Source of the DNA: JBBRUG01 sp038247995
GTDB taxonomy: Bacteria; Chloroflexota; Chloroflexia; Chloroflexales; Chloroflexaceae
Direction: 5' to 3'
Length of the DNA: 24,893 nucleotides
Assembly: GCA_038247995.1 (NCBI GenBank)
Contig: JBBRUG010000043.1
Location: 1-24,893 of the forward strand
Every line of letters begins with the position of its first letter. The stretch's first letter is position 1. The translations under genes and the position numbers were made by a program. The notes below the pieces were generated by a model that saw only the letters and a list, made by a program, of their open reading frames with translations, was not told the origin of the DNA and searched no databases. Of this stretch, positions 15,533 to 23,749 are shown piece by piece.

Positions 15533-16969
15533 ATGCAACGCCTCAATAATACTGCTAACGATCCGCCCACGGCGATTCAAGCGCTCCTTGATGATCAATT
15601 GCGCCGTACCTCGTTGCTTACCCAGTTGGCGATTGAGTTTCGCGAAACGCTTGATCAAACGACCGTCATCGGGCAGACGCTACGCGCTGTGACGATGCAT
15701 CTGATGGCCGACGGCGTAAGTATTATCGTCGTTCGGCCCGATCTGACGCCGGATCTGGCCTTTAGCATGGCCGATGGAGTAGTGCAGCCGATGCCGGAAG
15801 CCCTCGCTGATGCCGTGATCGCTAAGGGGTTGGCCGGTTGGGTGATTCGCCACGGCAGTAGCGTAGCGCTCTCCGATGTTGCCCGCGATCGGCGCTGGCT
15901 GCAGTTCTCTGAATTGCATCGTGTCGGCAGTGTGATTGTCTTGCCCATCCGGCAGGCCAGTGCAACCCTTGGTGCGCTTACGGTGCATCGCGCTGTGCCC
16001 TATGGCTTTTCCAGCCACGATCTGATCCTGCTCGAAGGTGTGGCGGCGCAAATTGGCGTAGCGTTGAGCGCGGCCCGTCAGCAAGCCAGCGAACGGCAGC
16101 GGCGCGATCAGGCGATGGCGTTGCTGCAAATGAGCCAATACCTTAGCGCCGAGCGCTCGCCGGCTGAATTGGCCGGGATGATCCAGGAAAAAAGTGTCAG
16201 CGTCTTTGGGGCGCGATGTGGCCTGCTTTTTTTGATCGAGGAGCGCGCCGGACAGCCGACGTTGCGCGCTGTGCTGCCTAATGAGCCGCTGCCGATCGAT
16301 CGTGCGTTGGTCGAACATGCCGGTGGCGCCGCGCGGATTGCCTGGACAGGTAATCGCATCCTCACCACTGCACCTGGGCCGGATCTTACCGGCGTGGCAC
16401 TGCCGCTCGTGCATCAGGGCCGTGCGATCGGCGCGTTTGTGTTGATCCACGCCGGCACCAGCGGCTTCAGCGCAACAATCTGGTCGTTATTGACGATCTT
16501 TACCCATGTGCTGGCCGCCGCCTGCGCCAATATGGATCTGGTGCGCCGCCTGACGGCGCAAAAGCGGCTGCTCGAAGAACTGGTTGCCCAACGCACCCAA
16601 CAGCTGAGCCACTCGCGCGATGCGCTGCGGGTTGTGTTCGATAGTCTGCCCGACGGCATTGTGCTGCTCGATGCTACTGAACATCTGGTGGCGGCAAATC
16701 GCATTTTTTGCGACGAGATTGTCGGTATTCCGCCGCCGGAAGTTGTCGGGCAGAGTTATTCAGCCGTCTGGCAGCTATTGGAACGCTCCGGCGCTGTGCG
16801 GGTACAACTCGACGACAGCGATCAGCCGCGCCGGCAACGGCTGGTCGTGCAACTGCATACAACCAATGGTGCGCGAACCTATCAGGTTGAGCGGATGGCG
16901 TTGCTCGGTGAGGGCGCGCAGATCGAGCAGTATCTTGAATATTGGCACCAGATTTCGCAGATGGATTGA
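15533..16969 (+). CDS. GAF-GAF-PAS sensory protein without an output domain
   Basis: A 478-residue cytoplasmic protein. Residues about 35-185 form a first GAF domain (GLAGWVIRHGSSVALSD, then VGSVIVLPI, SHDLILLEGVAAQIGVAL) and about 205-350 a second, more divergent one. A coiled-coil linker (about 352-372, LLEELVAQRTQQL) leads into a PAS domain (about 373-478, SLPDGIVLLDATEHLVAANR). It ends with EYWHQISQMD, just where histidine kinases of this type usually continue into HisKA/HATPase. No kinase, GGDEF or DNA-binding module follows, so it may be a truncated kinase or a partner protein. The dispersed repeat begins 13 bp after the stop. ATG 15533 has AAGAGGA about 8 bases upstream. Ligand unknown. 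Confidence 0.82.
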   Translation: MQRLNNTANDPPTAIQALLDDQLRRTSLLTQLAIEFRETLDQTTVIGQTLRAVTMHLMADGVSIIVVRPDLTPDLAFSMADGVVQPMPEALADAVIAKGLAGWVIRHGSSVALSDVARDRRWLQFSELHRVGSVIVLPIRQASATLGALTVHRAVPYGFSSHDLILLEGVAAQIGVALSAARQQASERQRRDQAMALLQMSQYLSAERSPAELAGMIQEKSVSVFGARCGLLFLIEERAGQPTLRAVLPNEPLPIDRALVEHAGGAARIAWTGNRILTTAPGPDLTGVALPLVHQGRAIGAFVLIHAGTSGFSATIWSLLTIFTHVLAAACANMDLVRRLTAQKRLLEELVAQRTQQLSHSRDALRVVFDSLPDGIVLLDATEHLVAANRIFCDEIVGIPPPEVVGQSYSAVWQLLERSGAVRVQLDDSDQPRRQRLVVQLHTTNGARTYQVERMALLGEGAQIEQYLEYWHQISQMD

Positions 16970-16982
16970 GCGCCTGCGTACA

Positions 16983-17055
16983 ATGGCGCGAGCGCAGTGA
17001 GCCACCCGGTTCACTAGCTTCAGGGCTCAATCATTTCGCTCAGTGCTCTAGACTG
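16983..17055 (+). repeat. dispersed palindromic repeat, copy 2
   Basis: Same element as 9193-9271 and same orientation. Inside this copy GAGCGCAGTGAGC and GCTCAGTGCTC are near-perfect inverted repeats that could fold into a stem around a CACCCGG-containing loop, so it resembles a REP-type sequence. It lies between the GAF-PAS stop and the MFS start and leaves only seven bases before that start codon. Confidence 0.75.
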
Positions 17056-17062
17056 GAATCGC

Positions 17063-18406
17063 ATGCATCGTCTCTCACGCGCCGCCCGGCTCTACCTTGT
17101 ATACGCCGCACTGCTTACCTTCGGGTTGGCAGTTGCGGCGCTTCTGTTTAACCTGGCGTTGGTGGAGCTTGGTTATGATCAGCAGACAGTTGCCCTGCCG
17201 ATCGTTGGCGAGCGTTCGTTACTCGGCGTGCTGAACAGTTTGCCCGTTGCTGTAGCGGCGCTGAGCAGTTTGCCGCTCTGGTATCTGGTGAGTGTGATCG
17301 GCCCGCGCCCGGCGCTGGTGATTGGCGCCATCCTGCATGCGGTCAGCCTGCTCGTGTTGGCGCTACGCCCGGAGCCGCTGCCGTTGCTGATTGGCGGCGC
17401 GTTGGGCGGCCCGGCGGCGGTACTGGTGCAAGTAAGCGCTGCGCCGTTAATGATGCGTCAGAGCACAAGCGCTGAACGCGATCTACTCTTTTCGCTTAAC
17501 GCAGGGATCAACCTGGGTGTTGCGGGCATCGGCAGTTTGGTTGGCGGCTTGTTGCCCGGCGCACTGGCGGCATGGTTTGGCCTGGAGGCTGCGGCAGCGC
17601 TGCCGTATCGCGCGGCGTTCGTTGTCGCCGGCATCTGTGTGGCCCTGGCTGTTCTGCCGTTGCTGCTCCCGGCGGCCGGCGCACGGGTCGAACCAGAACA
17701 ACCGCCCCCGCAGGGTGATCCCGCCGACATAGCCGACACAGCACTGCGGCCGGCCGAGCCTGCGCGCCGGAACTGGCGCACGCTGTTCTACGCCTTTACG
17801 CCCGCCGCCAACGGGCCACAGGCAGCGTTACGCGCCTGGATCGGCGCCTTACGCTTTATGGTCTCGCCGTTGCTGATCTCCATCGGCGCAGCGCTCCTCA
17901 TCCCCTTCCTGAACCTGTATTTCCGCCAGCGTTTTGGGGCGCCAGATGCCCAACTCGGGCTGATCTTTGCGGCGATCGGCGTGTTTACCGGGTTGGCTAC
18001 GCTTGGTGCGCCACTGATCTCGGCGCGGTTGGGTAAAATGGGCAGCGTGATATTAACCCAGGCCCTGGCTGTGCCCTGCCTGCTGTTACTTGGCATGGCG
18101 CCGACGCTCGGGTTAGCGGTATCGGTCGCGCTGGCCCGCGGTGCGCTGATGAATATGGCCTCGCCGCTGTACGACGCCTACGCCATGGAGCGCAGCCCGG
18201 CGGCGGCACGCCCGGTTGTGATTGGCCTGATCAACGGCGCCTTCTCGGCAGGCTATATCGTTGGGCCGACGATCAGCGCCGAAGTGCAGCGCACGGTTGG
18301 CTTTGGGCCGCTCTTTGTGGCCACAGCGTTCTGCTATACGCTGGCGGTGATCGCCAACGCCCTGCTCTTCCTGCGCCGCGCCCCACGCAAGAACGCGGTA
18401 TACTAA
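17063..18406 (+). CDS. MFS transporter, 12 predicted membrane helices
   Basis: A 447-residue integral membrane protein. Hydrophobic segments fall in two groups of about six. They are split by a long hydrophilic loop (about 215-250, rich in P, E and R), the usual MFS central loop. Segments such as NLGVAGIGSLVGGLLPGALAAWFG and GLIFAAIGVFTGLATLGAPLISARLG fit MFS helices 5 and 8, with the RLGKMG loop after helix 8. Substrate unknown; it looks like the drug/sugar efflux type rather than a known nutrient symporter. ATG 17063 has only a weak GGA site upstream and sits just after the dispersed repeat. A TATACT (18399-18404) overlapping its last codons may serve the next gene. Confidence 0.87.
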   Translation: MHRLSRAARLYLVYAALLTFGLAVAALLFNLALVELGYDQQTVALPIVGERSLLGVLNSLPVAVAALSSLPLWYLVSVIGPRPALVIGAILHAVSLLVLALRPEPLPLLIGGALGGPAAVLVQVSAAPLMMRQSTSAERDLLFSLNAGINLGVAGIGSLVGGLLPGALAAWFGLEAAAALPYRAAFVVAGICVALAVLPLLLPAAGARVEPEQPPPQGDPADIADTALRPAEPARRNWRTLFYAFTPAANGPQAALRAWIGALRFMVSPLLISIGAALLIPFLNLYFRQRFGAPDAQLGLIFAAIGVFTGLATLGAPLISARLGKMGSVILTQALAVPCLLLLGMAPTLGLAVSVALARGALMNMASPLYDAYAMERSPAAARPVVIGLINGAFSAGYIVGPTISAEVQRTVGFGPLFVATAFCYTLAVIANALLFLRRAPRKNAVY

Positions 18407-18448
18407 TTTTCTGTGTGACGAGTAATGTAACTGAAACCAAGCTTTGTT

Positions 18449-19705
18449 ATGCATAAAACCGTTTTCCTGACTCTGACGCTAATCGTCACCCTGGCGGCGT
18501 GTAGCGCTGGTACGCCTACACCTACCACCGCTCCCCGCGAACCGACAGCCGCTTTGCTCGAACCGACAGCCGCTTTGCTCGAACCGACAGCCGCTTTGCT
18601 CGAACCGACAGCCGCTTTGCTCGAACCGACGACTGCTCCGCTTGGGCCGGTCGCCCCCACTACCGGTCGCCCCGCCGCACCATTGCCAGCTCCGCTCTAT
18701 ACGCTGGATCAAGGCCAGATTTTTCGGATCGAAGTTGACGGCCTGACGCGCACGCGGCTGACTGATGAGCGCACCGAGATCGATGCTTTTCCGCCGATCG
18801 CCACCTTTACGGTGGGGCCTGCCGGCGCCCTGGCTTATATTGTTGGTGATCTGGAAGCCGATCGGCTGGTCATTACCGGGTCTGATGGGGCCGATCCGCT
18901 GATCCGTTATAACGAGGTGAACCACGAGTTGAGTGATCTGGCATGGTCGCCCGATGGCACAAGCCTCGTTTTGCGCCTGCTCAACAATCGGCAACCGCCT
19001 GATCTTGCCAGCGGCATGTATCGCATCAGACTGGACGATGGCGCACTGGAATTGCTTGTCGCCGACGATCCCGTGGACGATTTAGTAAACCCGGCGCCCA
19101 ATCTGGCCGCGTATCGCCCGTTCGCCTGGTCGCCCGACGGCACGCATCTGCTCGTCGAAGTCTATTCGCCGTTCTACTTCACCTGTAGTCTGGGCTTTCT
19201 GCCCGCAGCCGGCGGGGCGGTAACCCGGTTGGAACTGCCTACGGATACGGAAGTCTACTGCGGCGAAGCGACCTGGGCGCCGGATAGCGCGAGCATTCTG
19301 TTTATGGCCGGCCCCGAGAATGGCCCAACAATCTGGCGCGCAATGCTTGCCGATGCTGCAACTGCGCCGCTCACTCCGGAGCTTGGCCTCGCACGGGCGC
19401 CGCTGGCCCTCGCCGCAGGGGCAGCGCGGATGCTTACCGTTGAACTGAATGAAACCACCAGTCCTAGCTTCACCATGGCGGAGTTTAGCGATCCGGCAAA
19501 CCCATTGCGCAGCTTGCGTCCGGCGACAAACGACCTGCCGAATATTATGCTCTGGGCACCGAATGGCGCGGGGGCTGCGGCGTTGCTTCAGTCGCCGGAG
19601 AATCAGGTGAGCCTGCGTTGGTTGCCTGCTGATGGTAGTGAGTCGGTGAGTTTGCCGGCCACCCGCACAGGCGTAACGGAACTGCGCTGGGGCGGCGGAG
19701 AATGA
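18449..19705 (+). CDS. lipoprotein with TolB/WD40-like beta-propeller and a perfect in-frame tandem repeat
   Basis: A 418-residue lipoprotein. The signal has lipobox LAAC (Cys18) and would be anchored outside the cytoplasmic membrane. A P/T linker follows, containing four identical EPTAALL heptapeptides plus a degenerate fifth (about residues 31-65). The rest (about 80-418) shows TolB-like beta-propeller blades: DLAWSPDGTSLVLR, PFAWSPDGTHLLVE, EATWAPDSASILFM and MLWAPNGAGAAAL. Function unknown; such proteins often bind peptides or polysaccharides. No strong ribosome site is seen before ATG 18449, but the signal peptide fixes the start. It follows the MFS gene after 42 bp and may share its transcript. 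Confidence 0.83.
   Translation: MHKTVFLTLTLIVTLAACSAGTPTPTTAPREPTAALLEPTAALLEPTAALLEPTAALLEPTTAPLGPVAPTTGRPAAPLPAPLYTLDQGQIFRIEVDGLTRTRLTDERTEIDAFPPIATFTVGPAGALAYIVGDLEADRLVITGSDGADPLIRYNEVNHELSDLAWSPDGTSLVLRLLNNRQPPDLASGMYRIRLDDGALELLVADDPVDDLVNPAPNLAAYRPFAWSPDGTHLLVEVYSPFYFTCSLGFLPAAGGAVTRLELPTDTEVYCGEATWAPDSASILFMAGPENGPTIWRAMLADAATAPLTPELGLARAPLALAAGAARMLTVELNETTSPSFTMAEFSDPANPLRSLRPATNDLPNIMLWAPNGAGAAALLQSPENQVSLRWLPADGSESVSLPATRTGVTELRWGGGE
18539..18622 (+). repeat. 21-bp minisatellite, four perfect copies, inside the lipoprotein gene
   Basis: Four identical 21-bp units (18539-18559, 18560-18580, 18581-18601, 18602-18622), each encoding EPTAALL, followed by a diverged fifth (18623-18643). 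The unit length keeps the frame, so copy-number changes would only alter linker length. Base-for-base identity suggests recent expansion. Confidence 0.95.
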
Positions 19706-19777
19706 TCACGGTGAGCGGGTGAGCGGGTGAGTTTACGCTTTACCGCTTAACCGCAGTGTTGCGGAGGGAGGGCGGCT

Positions 19778-20941
19778 GTGCGCGTTGTTGTGCTCTATAG
19801 CGTCACGATGATCATCGAGATGATTAGCGTTATCGTACGCTTGCTGCTGGTGAGTGCCGTTGCGATGCTGTTCGTCGGGCGTGAGTGGGGGCTGGCGCTT
19901 GGCGCTCTGGCCGGCTTCGGGCCGGTGCTGGCCTCGCTGATTGTGCTGACCGGTGTGCCGAGCGGACACGGCGCGGTGCGGCGCAGTTTGCGGGCGCGCC
20001 CACTAACGCCGAGCGAACAAGAGCGCCTTGAGCACGCGCTGCAGCCCATCCGTGCCCAGGGTATTCCGCTGCCCCAACGCATCTTTACCGTCCCCGAACC
20101 GGGTCTGAATGCCGCCGTCTCCGGGCGGACGCTCTACATTTTTCAAGATCTCTACACCAGCCGTTACCTGCCCGGCATTATCGCCCACGAACTTGGTCAC
20201 TACCATAGCCTCGATGGGCGCATGTTACTGGCCCTACGCAGCCTGACGGTGCCGGGCGGGTTCCTGGTGGTCTTTGGGTTGCTCCAGCTTTTACGCTGGC
20301 TGGCTTATGGCGCCAGCATGGTGCTCAGCGCACTGCTGATGGCCCTTTTTATGCTGTTCCGCTTGCGCCTTGCCGGTGTCGTGTCGGCAGTGTTCGGCAT
20401 TGTGATGACGTTGTTGCGCATGCTGATCATCTTTGCCGTCGGCGGTGTCGGCCCGGCGCTGCTCGGCTCGTTCTGGCGTAACCATTTTATCGAGCGCGAA
20501 TATGCGGCCGATGCCTACGCGGCGCGCCTGGGGTATGCTGCGGATCTGATCGCCTTTTTTGAGCGGCACGTGCTGACCGATGTCAGTATTCCCTGGTACG
20601 AACAGCCGACCCACCCGTCTTCGAGTCGGCGGATCGCCAATTTGCGTAATGTCGCAGCTACGCAAACGCCGCGTCCGGCTTCGTCACGCAGTGCTGCTGC
20701 GGGGTATGTTGCGGCCGAGGAACCCGCGCTTGGTGCTGTTCATGTTGCGCCAACGCCAGGCGCAGCACCCTATGCGGCGCGTCCGCCGCTGGCCGGGTAT
20801 CTTCCAGCAGTAGCCGCCGGCCTGATTACGCTCGTGGTGCTCGGCGCTGTGCTGATGTTGAACTTGCAAACCGGCGCTGCCTTGCCAGGTACGCTCCCTA
20901 CCCCTGGGCCGACGCCGACGCTGGGCCTACCCGGACTCTAA
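19778..20941 (+). CDS. membrane M48-family zinc metalloprotease (HtpX-like)
   Basis: A 387-residue membrane protease. Hydrophobic N-terminal segments (about 10-65) precede the zinc motif HELGH (H137, E138, H141). Two long hydrophobic stretches (about 160-235) precede the third-ligand motif EYAAD (E241, with D245), and a C-terminal helix (about 345-370) leads into a P/T-rich tail. This matches HtpX/Ste24-type enzymes, which in membrane quality control degrade damaged membrane proteins. The GTG start 19778 is chosen for GGAGGGAG 7 bases upstream; ATG 19808 is an alternative. The 3' end overlaps the convergent nuclease gene by 15 bp. Known HtpX proteins work alongside SPFH proteins, and one is encoded two genes away. 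Confidence 0.88.
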   Translation: MRVVVLYSVTMIIEMISVIVRLLLVSAVAMLFVGREWGLALGALAGFGPVLASLIVLTGVPSGHGAVRRSLRARPLTPSEQERLEHALQPIRAQGIPLPQRIFTVPEPGLNAAVSGRTLYIFQDLYTSRYLPGIIAHELGHYHSLDGRMLLALRSLTVPGGFLVVFGLLQLLRWLAYGASMVLSALLMALFMLFRLRLAGVVSAVFGIVMTLLRMLIIFAVGGVGPALLGSFWRNHFIEREYAADAYAARLGYAADLIAFFERHVLTDVSIPWYEQPTHPSSSRRIANLRNVAATQTPRPASSRSAAAGYVAAEEPALGAVHVAPTPGAAPYAARPPLAGYLPAVAAGLITLVVLGAVLMLNLQTGAALPGTLPTPGPTPTLGLPGL

Positions 20942-22486
20942 TCTGGCGTTCTCGATTTGGGCCTCCAGCCATGCCCTGAGGCTGCCTGTTGAGCCAGGAA
21001 TTAGCGGCAGGGCGGCGACCCCGCTCAGGTAGCTTTCGGCAGGACCGCTGCCGGGGAAGAGGATTGCTGTGCCGCATACGCTGCGCTGCCCATTGGCCAA
21101 CCCGATGCTGCCTAAATAACTGTAAGCGTCGGCGAGGGCGGCTTCGGGCACGCCGCCGGTTGCATCGAGGCGGTATTTAGCGTCGAGGATGGCGAGCAGC
21201 GGGGCTGCTGCGGGCCGGGTGATGCTGAGCGCCAGATCGGGGATGCGCGTATGTCGATCGAGTGAACCGAGCCGATCACGCTGCGGCTTGGGCCGGTAAC
21301 GCGGCTGATACCAGAGCGCGGCCTGGGCGCCGTTGGGCAGTTCCAGCGTTACCAGCGGTTTATCCGTGGGCAAGCTGAGCAACCAATCGGCAGGGGCGTC
21401 GGCAGGCTGCGGGGCGAGCAAATGCTGACTCACGACGCGCCAATCGGGCATGCGCAGCAATGCAGTGGCCACAGCCAGCACGCACCAGCGCTCATACAAT
21501 AGCGGCAACTCGGCGACGGGCAGTTCCAGTGTCGTGTCGGTCCAAGCCAGTTCAGGGCGTCGACGCAGGTTCTGCCACATGCGGAACACAACCCGATAGT
21601 CGGCGTCGCGCTGGAGCCGCGGTGTCGGCCCGCGATACTGTTCCAACGGCGCAATGCCGGCGAGCGCAGGCAGCGCACGTAAGCTGCGCACCTGGGCCTG
21701 GGCTTCGGCGAGCGCAGTTGCGGCTGAAGGCGGCAGGTGCGGGGTGCCGAGGAGTTGATCCATCCGGCGGGTGAGCACGGCCAGCGTGCGTTGCACGAAG
21801 CGCAGTTCATAGCTGTCGTGGGTGGGGGTGGATTGCTGCTCAGGGATCGTGCGCAGGTGCGCTGCGCTGATTGGCGCATCAGGATCGGGCGGCACTTCGT
21901 CGGCGAGCTCCAGGCGGGTTGCACCGAGGCGACTAAGATCGCGGGCCTGGCCGGGATCAACCGGGGCGATTGTTGGCCGGGTGCGTTCAGGCGGGCGGCG
22001 GGCGATCCGTTGCACCGCGACGGCGAAGCGCTCAAGTTCCGGGCCGGTAAGCACGGCCAGCGCTTCAGCAGGTGTTTGCGGCGTTGGTTCGGACGGGCGC
22101 GGCAGTGTCGCCGGGGTTGCACCGCCGCCCAGCGCCAGCACCAGATGGCGACTCAGCGCCTGCAAATCGGCCAGCAAGGCCGCGTAGCGCTCAGTGTCCA
22201 GCTTGCGCGGGCGCACGTCCAGCGTATGCGTCTGGAGGCGGGTCCCGCCGTCCGGCCACTGCGCCCGCAATTCGACTAGAAAAACGCCCGCCGCGCCCGA
22301 TGCACTCCAACGCCAGCGCCACATGCTGTCGCCGGGGCGCAAGAACGGCTCCAACAGTTCGCCGCCAATACACACTTCCAGGGTTGCCCCGGCGAGCGGC
22401 GCACAGGCCAACTCGACTGGCGCATACTCTTCGAGAACGACAGTTAGTGCTTCATCGAATGATAACGTGGCGTTAGGGAAATTCAC
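20927..22486 (-). CDS. DUF2357/DUF524 protein with PD-(D/E)XK nuclease fold
   Basis: A 519-residue protein. The N-terminal part (about 1-125) resembles DUF2357 (beta-rich, then LDVRPRKLDTERYAALLADL). A helical middle follows. The DUF524-like nuclease part begins near 300 with YRVVFRMWQNLRRR and LPLLYERWCVLAV. The PD-(D/E)XK core is visible: D417 in IPDLALSI and D435-x-K437 in LDAKYR. Such proteins usually accompany a McrB-like or other AAA+ NTPase in restriction/defence loci; none is visible in the window. Here the upstream partner is an SPFH protein. GTG 22486 begins three bases after the SPFH stop (TAACATGTG), indicating translational coupling. Substrate unknown, probably DNA. Confidence 0.8.
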   Translation of the reverse strand: MNFPNATLSFDEALTVVLEEYAPVELACAPLAGATLEVCIGGELLEPFLRPGDSMWRWRWSASGAAGVFLVELRAQWPDGGTRLQTHTLDVRPRKLDTERYAALLADLQALSRHLVLALGGGATPATLPRPSEPTPQTPAEALAVLTGPELERFAVAVQRIARRPPERTRPTIAPVDPGQARDLSRLGATRLELADEVPPDPDAPISAAHLRTIPEQQSTPTHDSYELRFVQRTLAVLTRRMDQLLGTPHLPPSAATALAEAQAQVRSLRALPALAGIAPLEQYRGPTPRLQRDADYRVVFRMWQNLRRRPELAWTDTTLELPVAELPLLYERWCVLAVATALLRMPDWRVVSQHLLAPQPADAPADWLLSLPTDKPLVTLELPNGAQAALWYQPRYRPKPQRDRLGSLDRHTRIPDLALSITRPAAAPLLAILDAKYRLDATGGVPEAALADAYSYLGSIGLANGQRSVCGTAILFPGSGPAESYLSGVAALPLIPGSTGSLRAWLEAQIENARLESG

Positions 22487-22489
22487 ATG

Positions 22490-23170
22490 TTACTCAGACG
22501 GTGTCACGTCGGACGGTCGGGGGACATGGAAAACCACCGAACTGCCGGCATTCTGACTGACGGCGAGCAGGGTGCGGAGCTGAAGCAACGAAGGATTGTT
22601 GTCGAGCATACGCGCTGCATTGGCCAGATTGCGCAGGGCGGCGCTCTCGCCGCGTGCCCGTTCCAGCGCAGCCTGGCCTTCTTTTTGGGCTGCGACCACT
22701 TGTGCAAAAACGCGCTTTAATTCACCCGGCAGCGTAATGTCTTTGATCTGGACGCTTTGCAATGCTAAACCCAGTGCTGCGGCCTGCGGCGTTGTTTGCG
22801 CGTGTACGGCTGAACCGATCTGCTGGCGACCGGCGAGCAGTTGGTCGAGCGGGAGGCTGCTGACTGCATCGCGCAACGCTAATTGCACCGCGAGGTAGAG
22901 GGCTTCGTGGGTGTTCTGACTGGCATGCACAGAAATATACGGGTCGGCGATTGCGTACGTAGCTGCCACGCTGATGCGGAGTGCAACTGCGTCGGCGCTG
23001 AGGATTTCTTGACTTGCTACCGTTACGGTGCGTGGGCGGACATCCAGGCGCACAATGCTGGTTGAGGATGGAAAAAACCAATGTGCGCCGGGTTCGAGCA
23101 CCCGCTCAAAGCGCCCATTCCGGTACAGCAGGCCGCGCTCATAGTCAAATAAGATGATTTTACGAAGCAT
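22490..23170 (-). CDS. SPFH-domain (slipin/stomatin-like) protein
   Basis: A 226-residue SPFH protein: ERGLLYRNGRFERVLEPGAHWFF at the start, then the characteristic VDV-type strand DVRPRTVTVASQEILSADAV, VAATYAIADP, VQLALRDAVSSLPLDQLL, VQIKDITLPGEL and a helical coiled-coil tail (about 160-200). It lacks the usual N-terminal membrane hairpin, so any membrane contact would be peripheral or through partners. The frame is open to 23482, but ATG 23170 is chosen: AAGGA lies 8 bases upstream, homology starts at once, and the upstream part is dense hairpins. SPFH proteins form oligomeric membrane scaffolds and regulate proteases. It is the first gene of a two-gene operon with the nuclease. Confidence 0.85.
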   Translation of the reverse strand: MLRKIILFDYERGLLYRNGRFERVLEPGAHWFFPSSTSIVRLDVRPRTVTVASQEILSADAVALRISVAATYAIADPYISVHASQNTHEALYLAVQLALRDAVSSLPLDQLLAGRQQIGSAVHAQTTPQAAALGLALQSVQIKDITLPGELKRVFAQVVAAQKEGQAALERARGESAALRNLANAARMLDNNPSLLQLRTLLAVSQNAGSSVVFHVPRPSDVTPSE

Positions 23171-23242
23171 GCTCACGTCCTTACGGCACGGAATGCATGA
23201 GCCCTGCCTAAGCTGATTCGATTGCCTGTACGATAGCCACAC

Positions 23243-23441
23243 GCCGGCAGCGGCGCAATTGTTGTGCGGAGGTTTGAACCTGCAAGGCACGCCAACTGTT
23301 GCCCGCGGGCCGCCGCTGCCGGCATGTGATGGTGGGAGTCGAACCCGGCCATTGCCAGGGGAGCGCTCATCCGCAATCCAGGGCAGCACGCCGCCCTGTT
23401 CGCTCGCCAGCTCCCGGCGCCATGATACCATGCGGCGCCGG
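23243..23441. other. densely structured spacer: three consecutive nested hairpins
   Basis: Hairpin 1: GCCGGCAGCGGCG (23243-23255) pairs perfectly with 23311-23323. Inside it are a second stem (GTGC 23264-23267 with GCAC 23287-23290, AGGTT 23270-23274 with AACCT 23277-23281) and the palindrome GCCCGCGGGC (23301-23310). Hairpin 2: GGGAGC (23359-23364) with GCTCCC (23410-23415), enclosing CAGGGC (23379-23384) with GCCCTG (23393-23398). Hairpin 3: CCGGCGCC (23414-23421) with GGCGCCGG (23434-23441). No coding family is recognised in the 580-bp gap 23171-23749. On the minus strand this would be the 5' leader of the SPFH-nuclease operon. It could be a structured RNA, a regulatory leader or an array of DNA palindromes. 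Confidence 0.6.
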
Positions 23442-23499
23442 TAATAGGTAAGGGGGTTGATAAAACGACCGAATCGTGGCATGGTGCATGGTGGTGAGG

Positions 23500-23532
23500 G
23501 GAGGAATCATCAGATCATCCGATGATTCCTCC
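23500..23532. repeat. 12-bp perfect inverted repeat
   Basis: GGAGGAATCATC (23500-23511) and GATGATTCCTCC (23521-23532) with a 9-nt loop. There is no T-run on either side, so it is not an ordinary intrinsic terminator. The loop side reads CATCAGATCATC, the same words as the octamer array at 3793-3840. Confidence 0.7.
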
Positions 23533-23586
23533 TGTATCTACCGATCTCCGTGTTCCTGCCGCCTGCCTGTAGCGTCACCTTCCAAT

Positions 23587-23616
23587 GTACAGCGTTGAGT
23601 ACAGCGACGTACACCG
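23587..23616 (+). promoter_or_regulatory. three GTACA(G/C)CG direct repeats, operator-like
   Basis: GTACAGCG at 23587-23594 and 23599-23606, then GTACACCG at 23609-23616, with start-to-start distances of 12 and 10 bases, close to one helical turn. They lie about 135 bp upstream of the next plus-strand start. I cannot identify a -10/-35 beside them. Confidence 0.25.
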
Positions 23617-23749
23617 CAGCGCAGTTGGGCCGCGACACCGACTTGCTAAGCCTGAACGGGAACCTGGGCGTAAACGCAACAGCCGCACTGCCCAGCCTCA
23701 GCAGGCCGACGGCAGGGCAGTGCGCAATCCAATGTAGGAAGGAAAGCCT

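Noticed and set aside
23265..23350. Two tRNA T-arm-like sequences on the minus strand (GGTTCAAACC and GGTTCGACTCCC)
   Set aside because: Neither has a 5-bp T-stem (only two or three pairs form), and no acceptor, D or anticodon arms fit around them. They may be chance or degenerate tRNA fragments.
23171..23482. N-terminal extension of the SPFH protein back to 23482
   Set aside because: The extension is a translation of the hairpin region, has no similarity, and ATG 23170 has a proper ribosome site.
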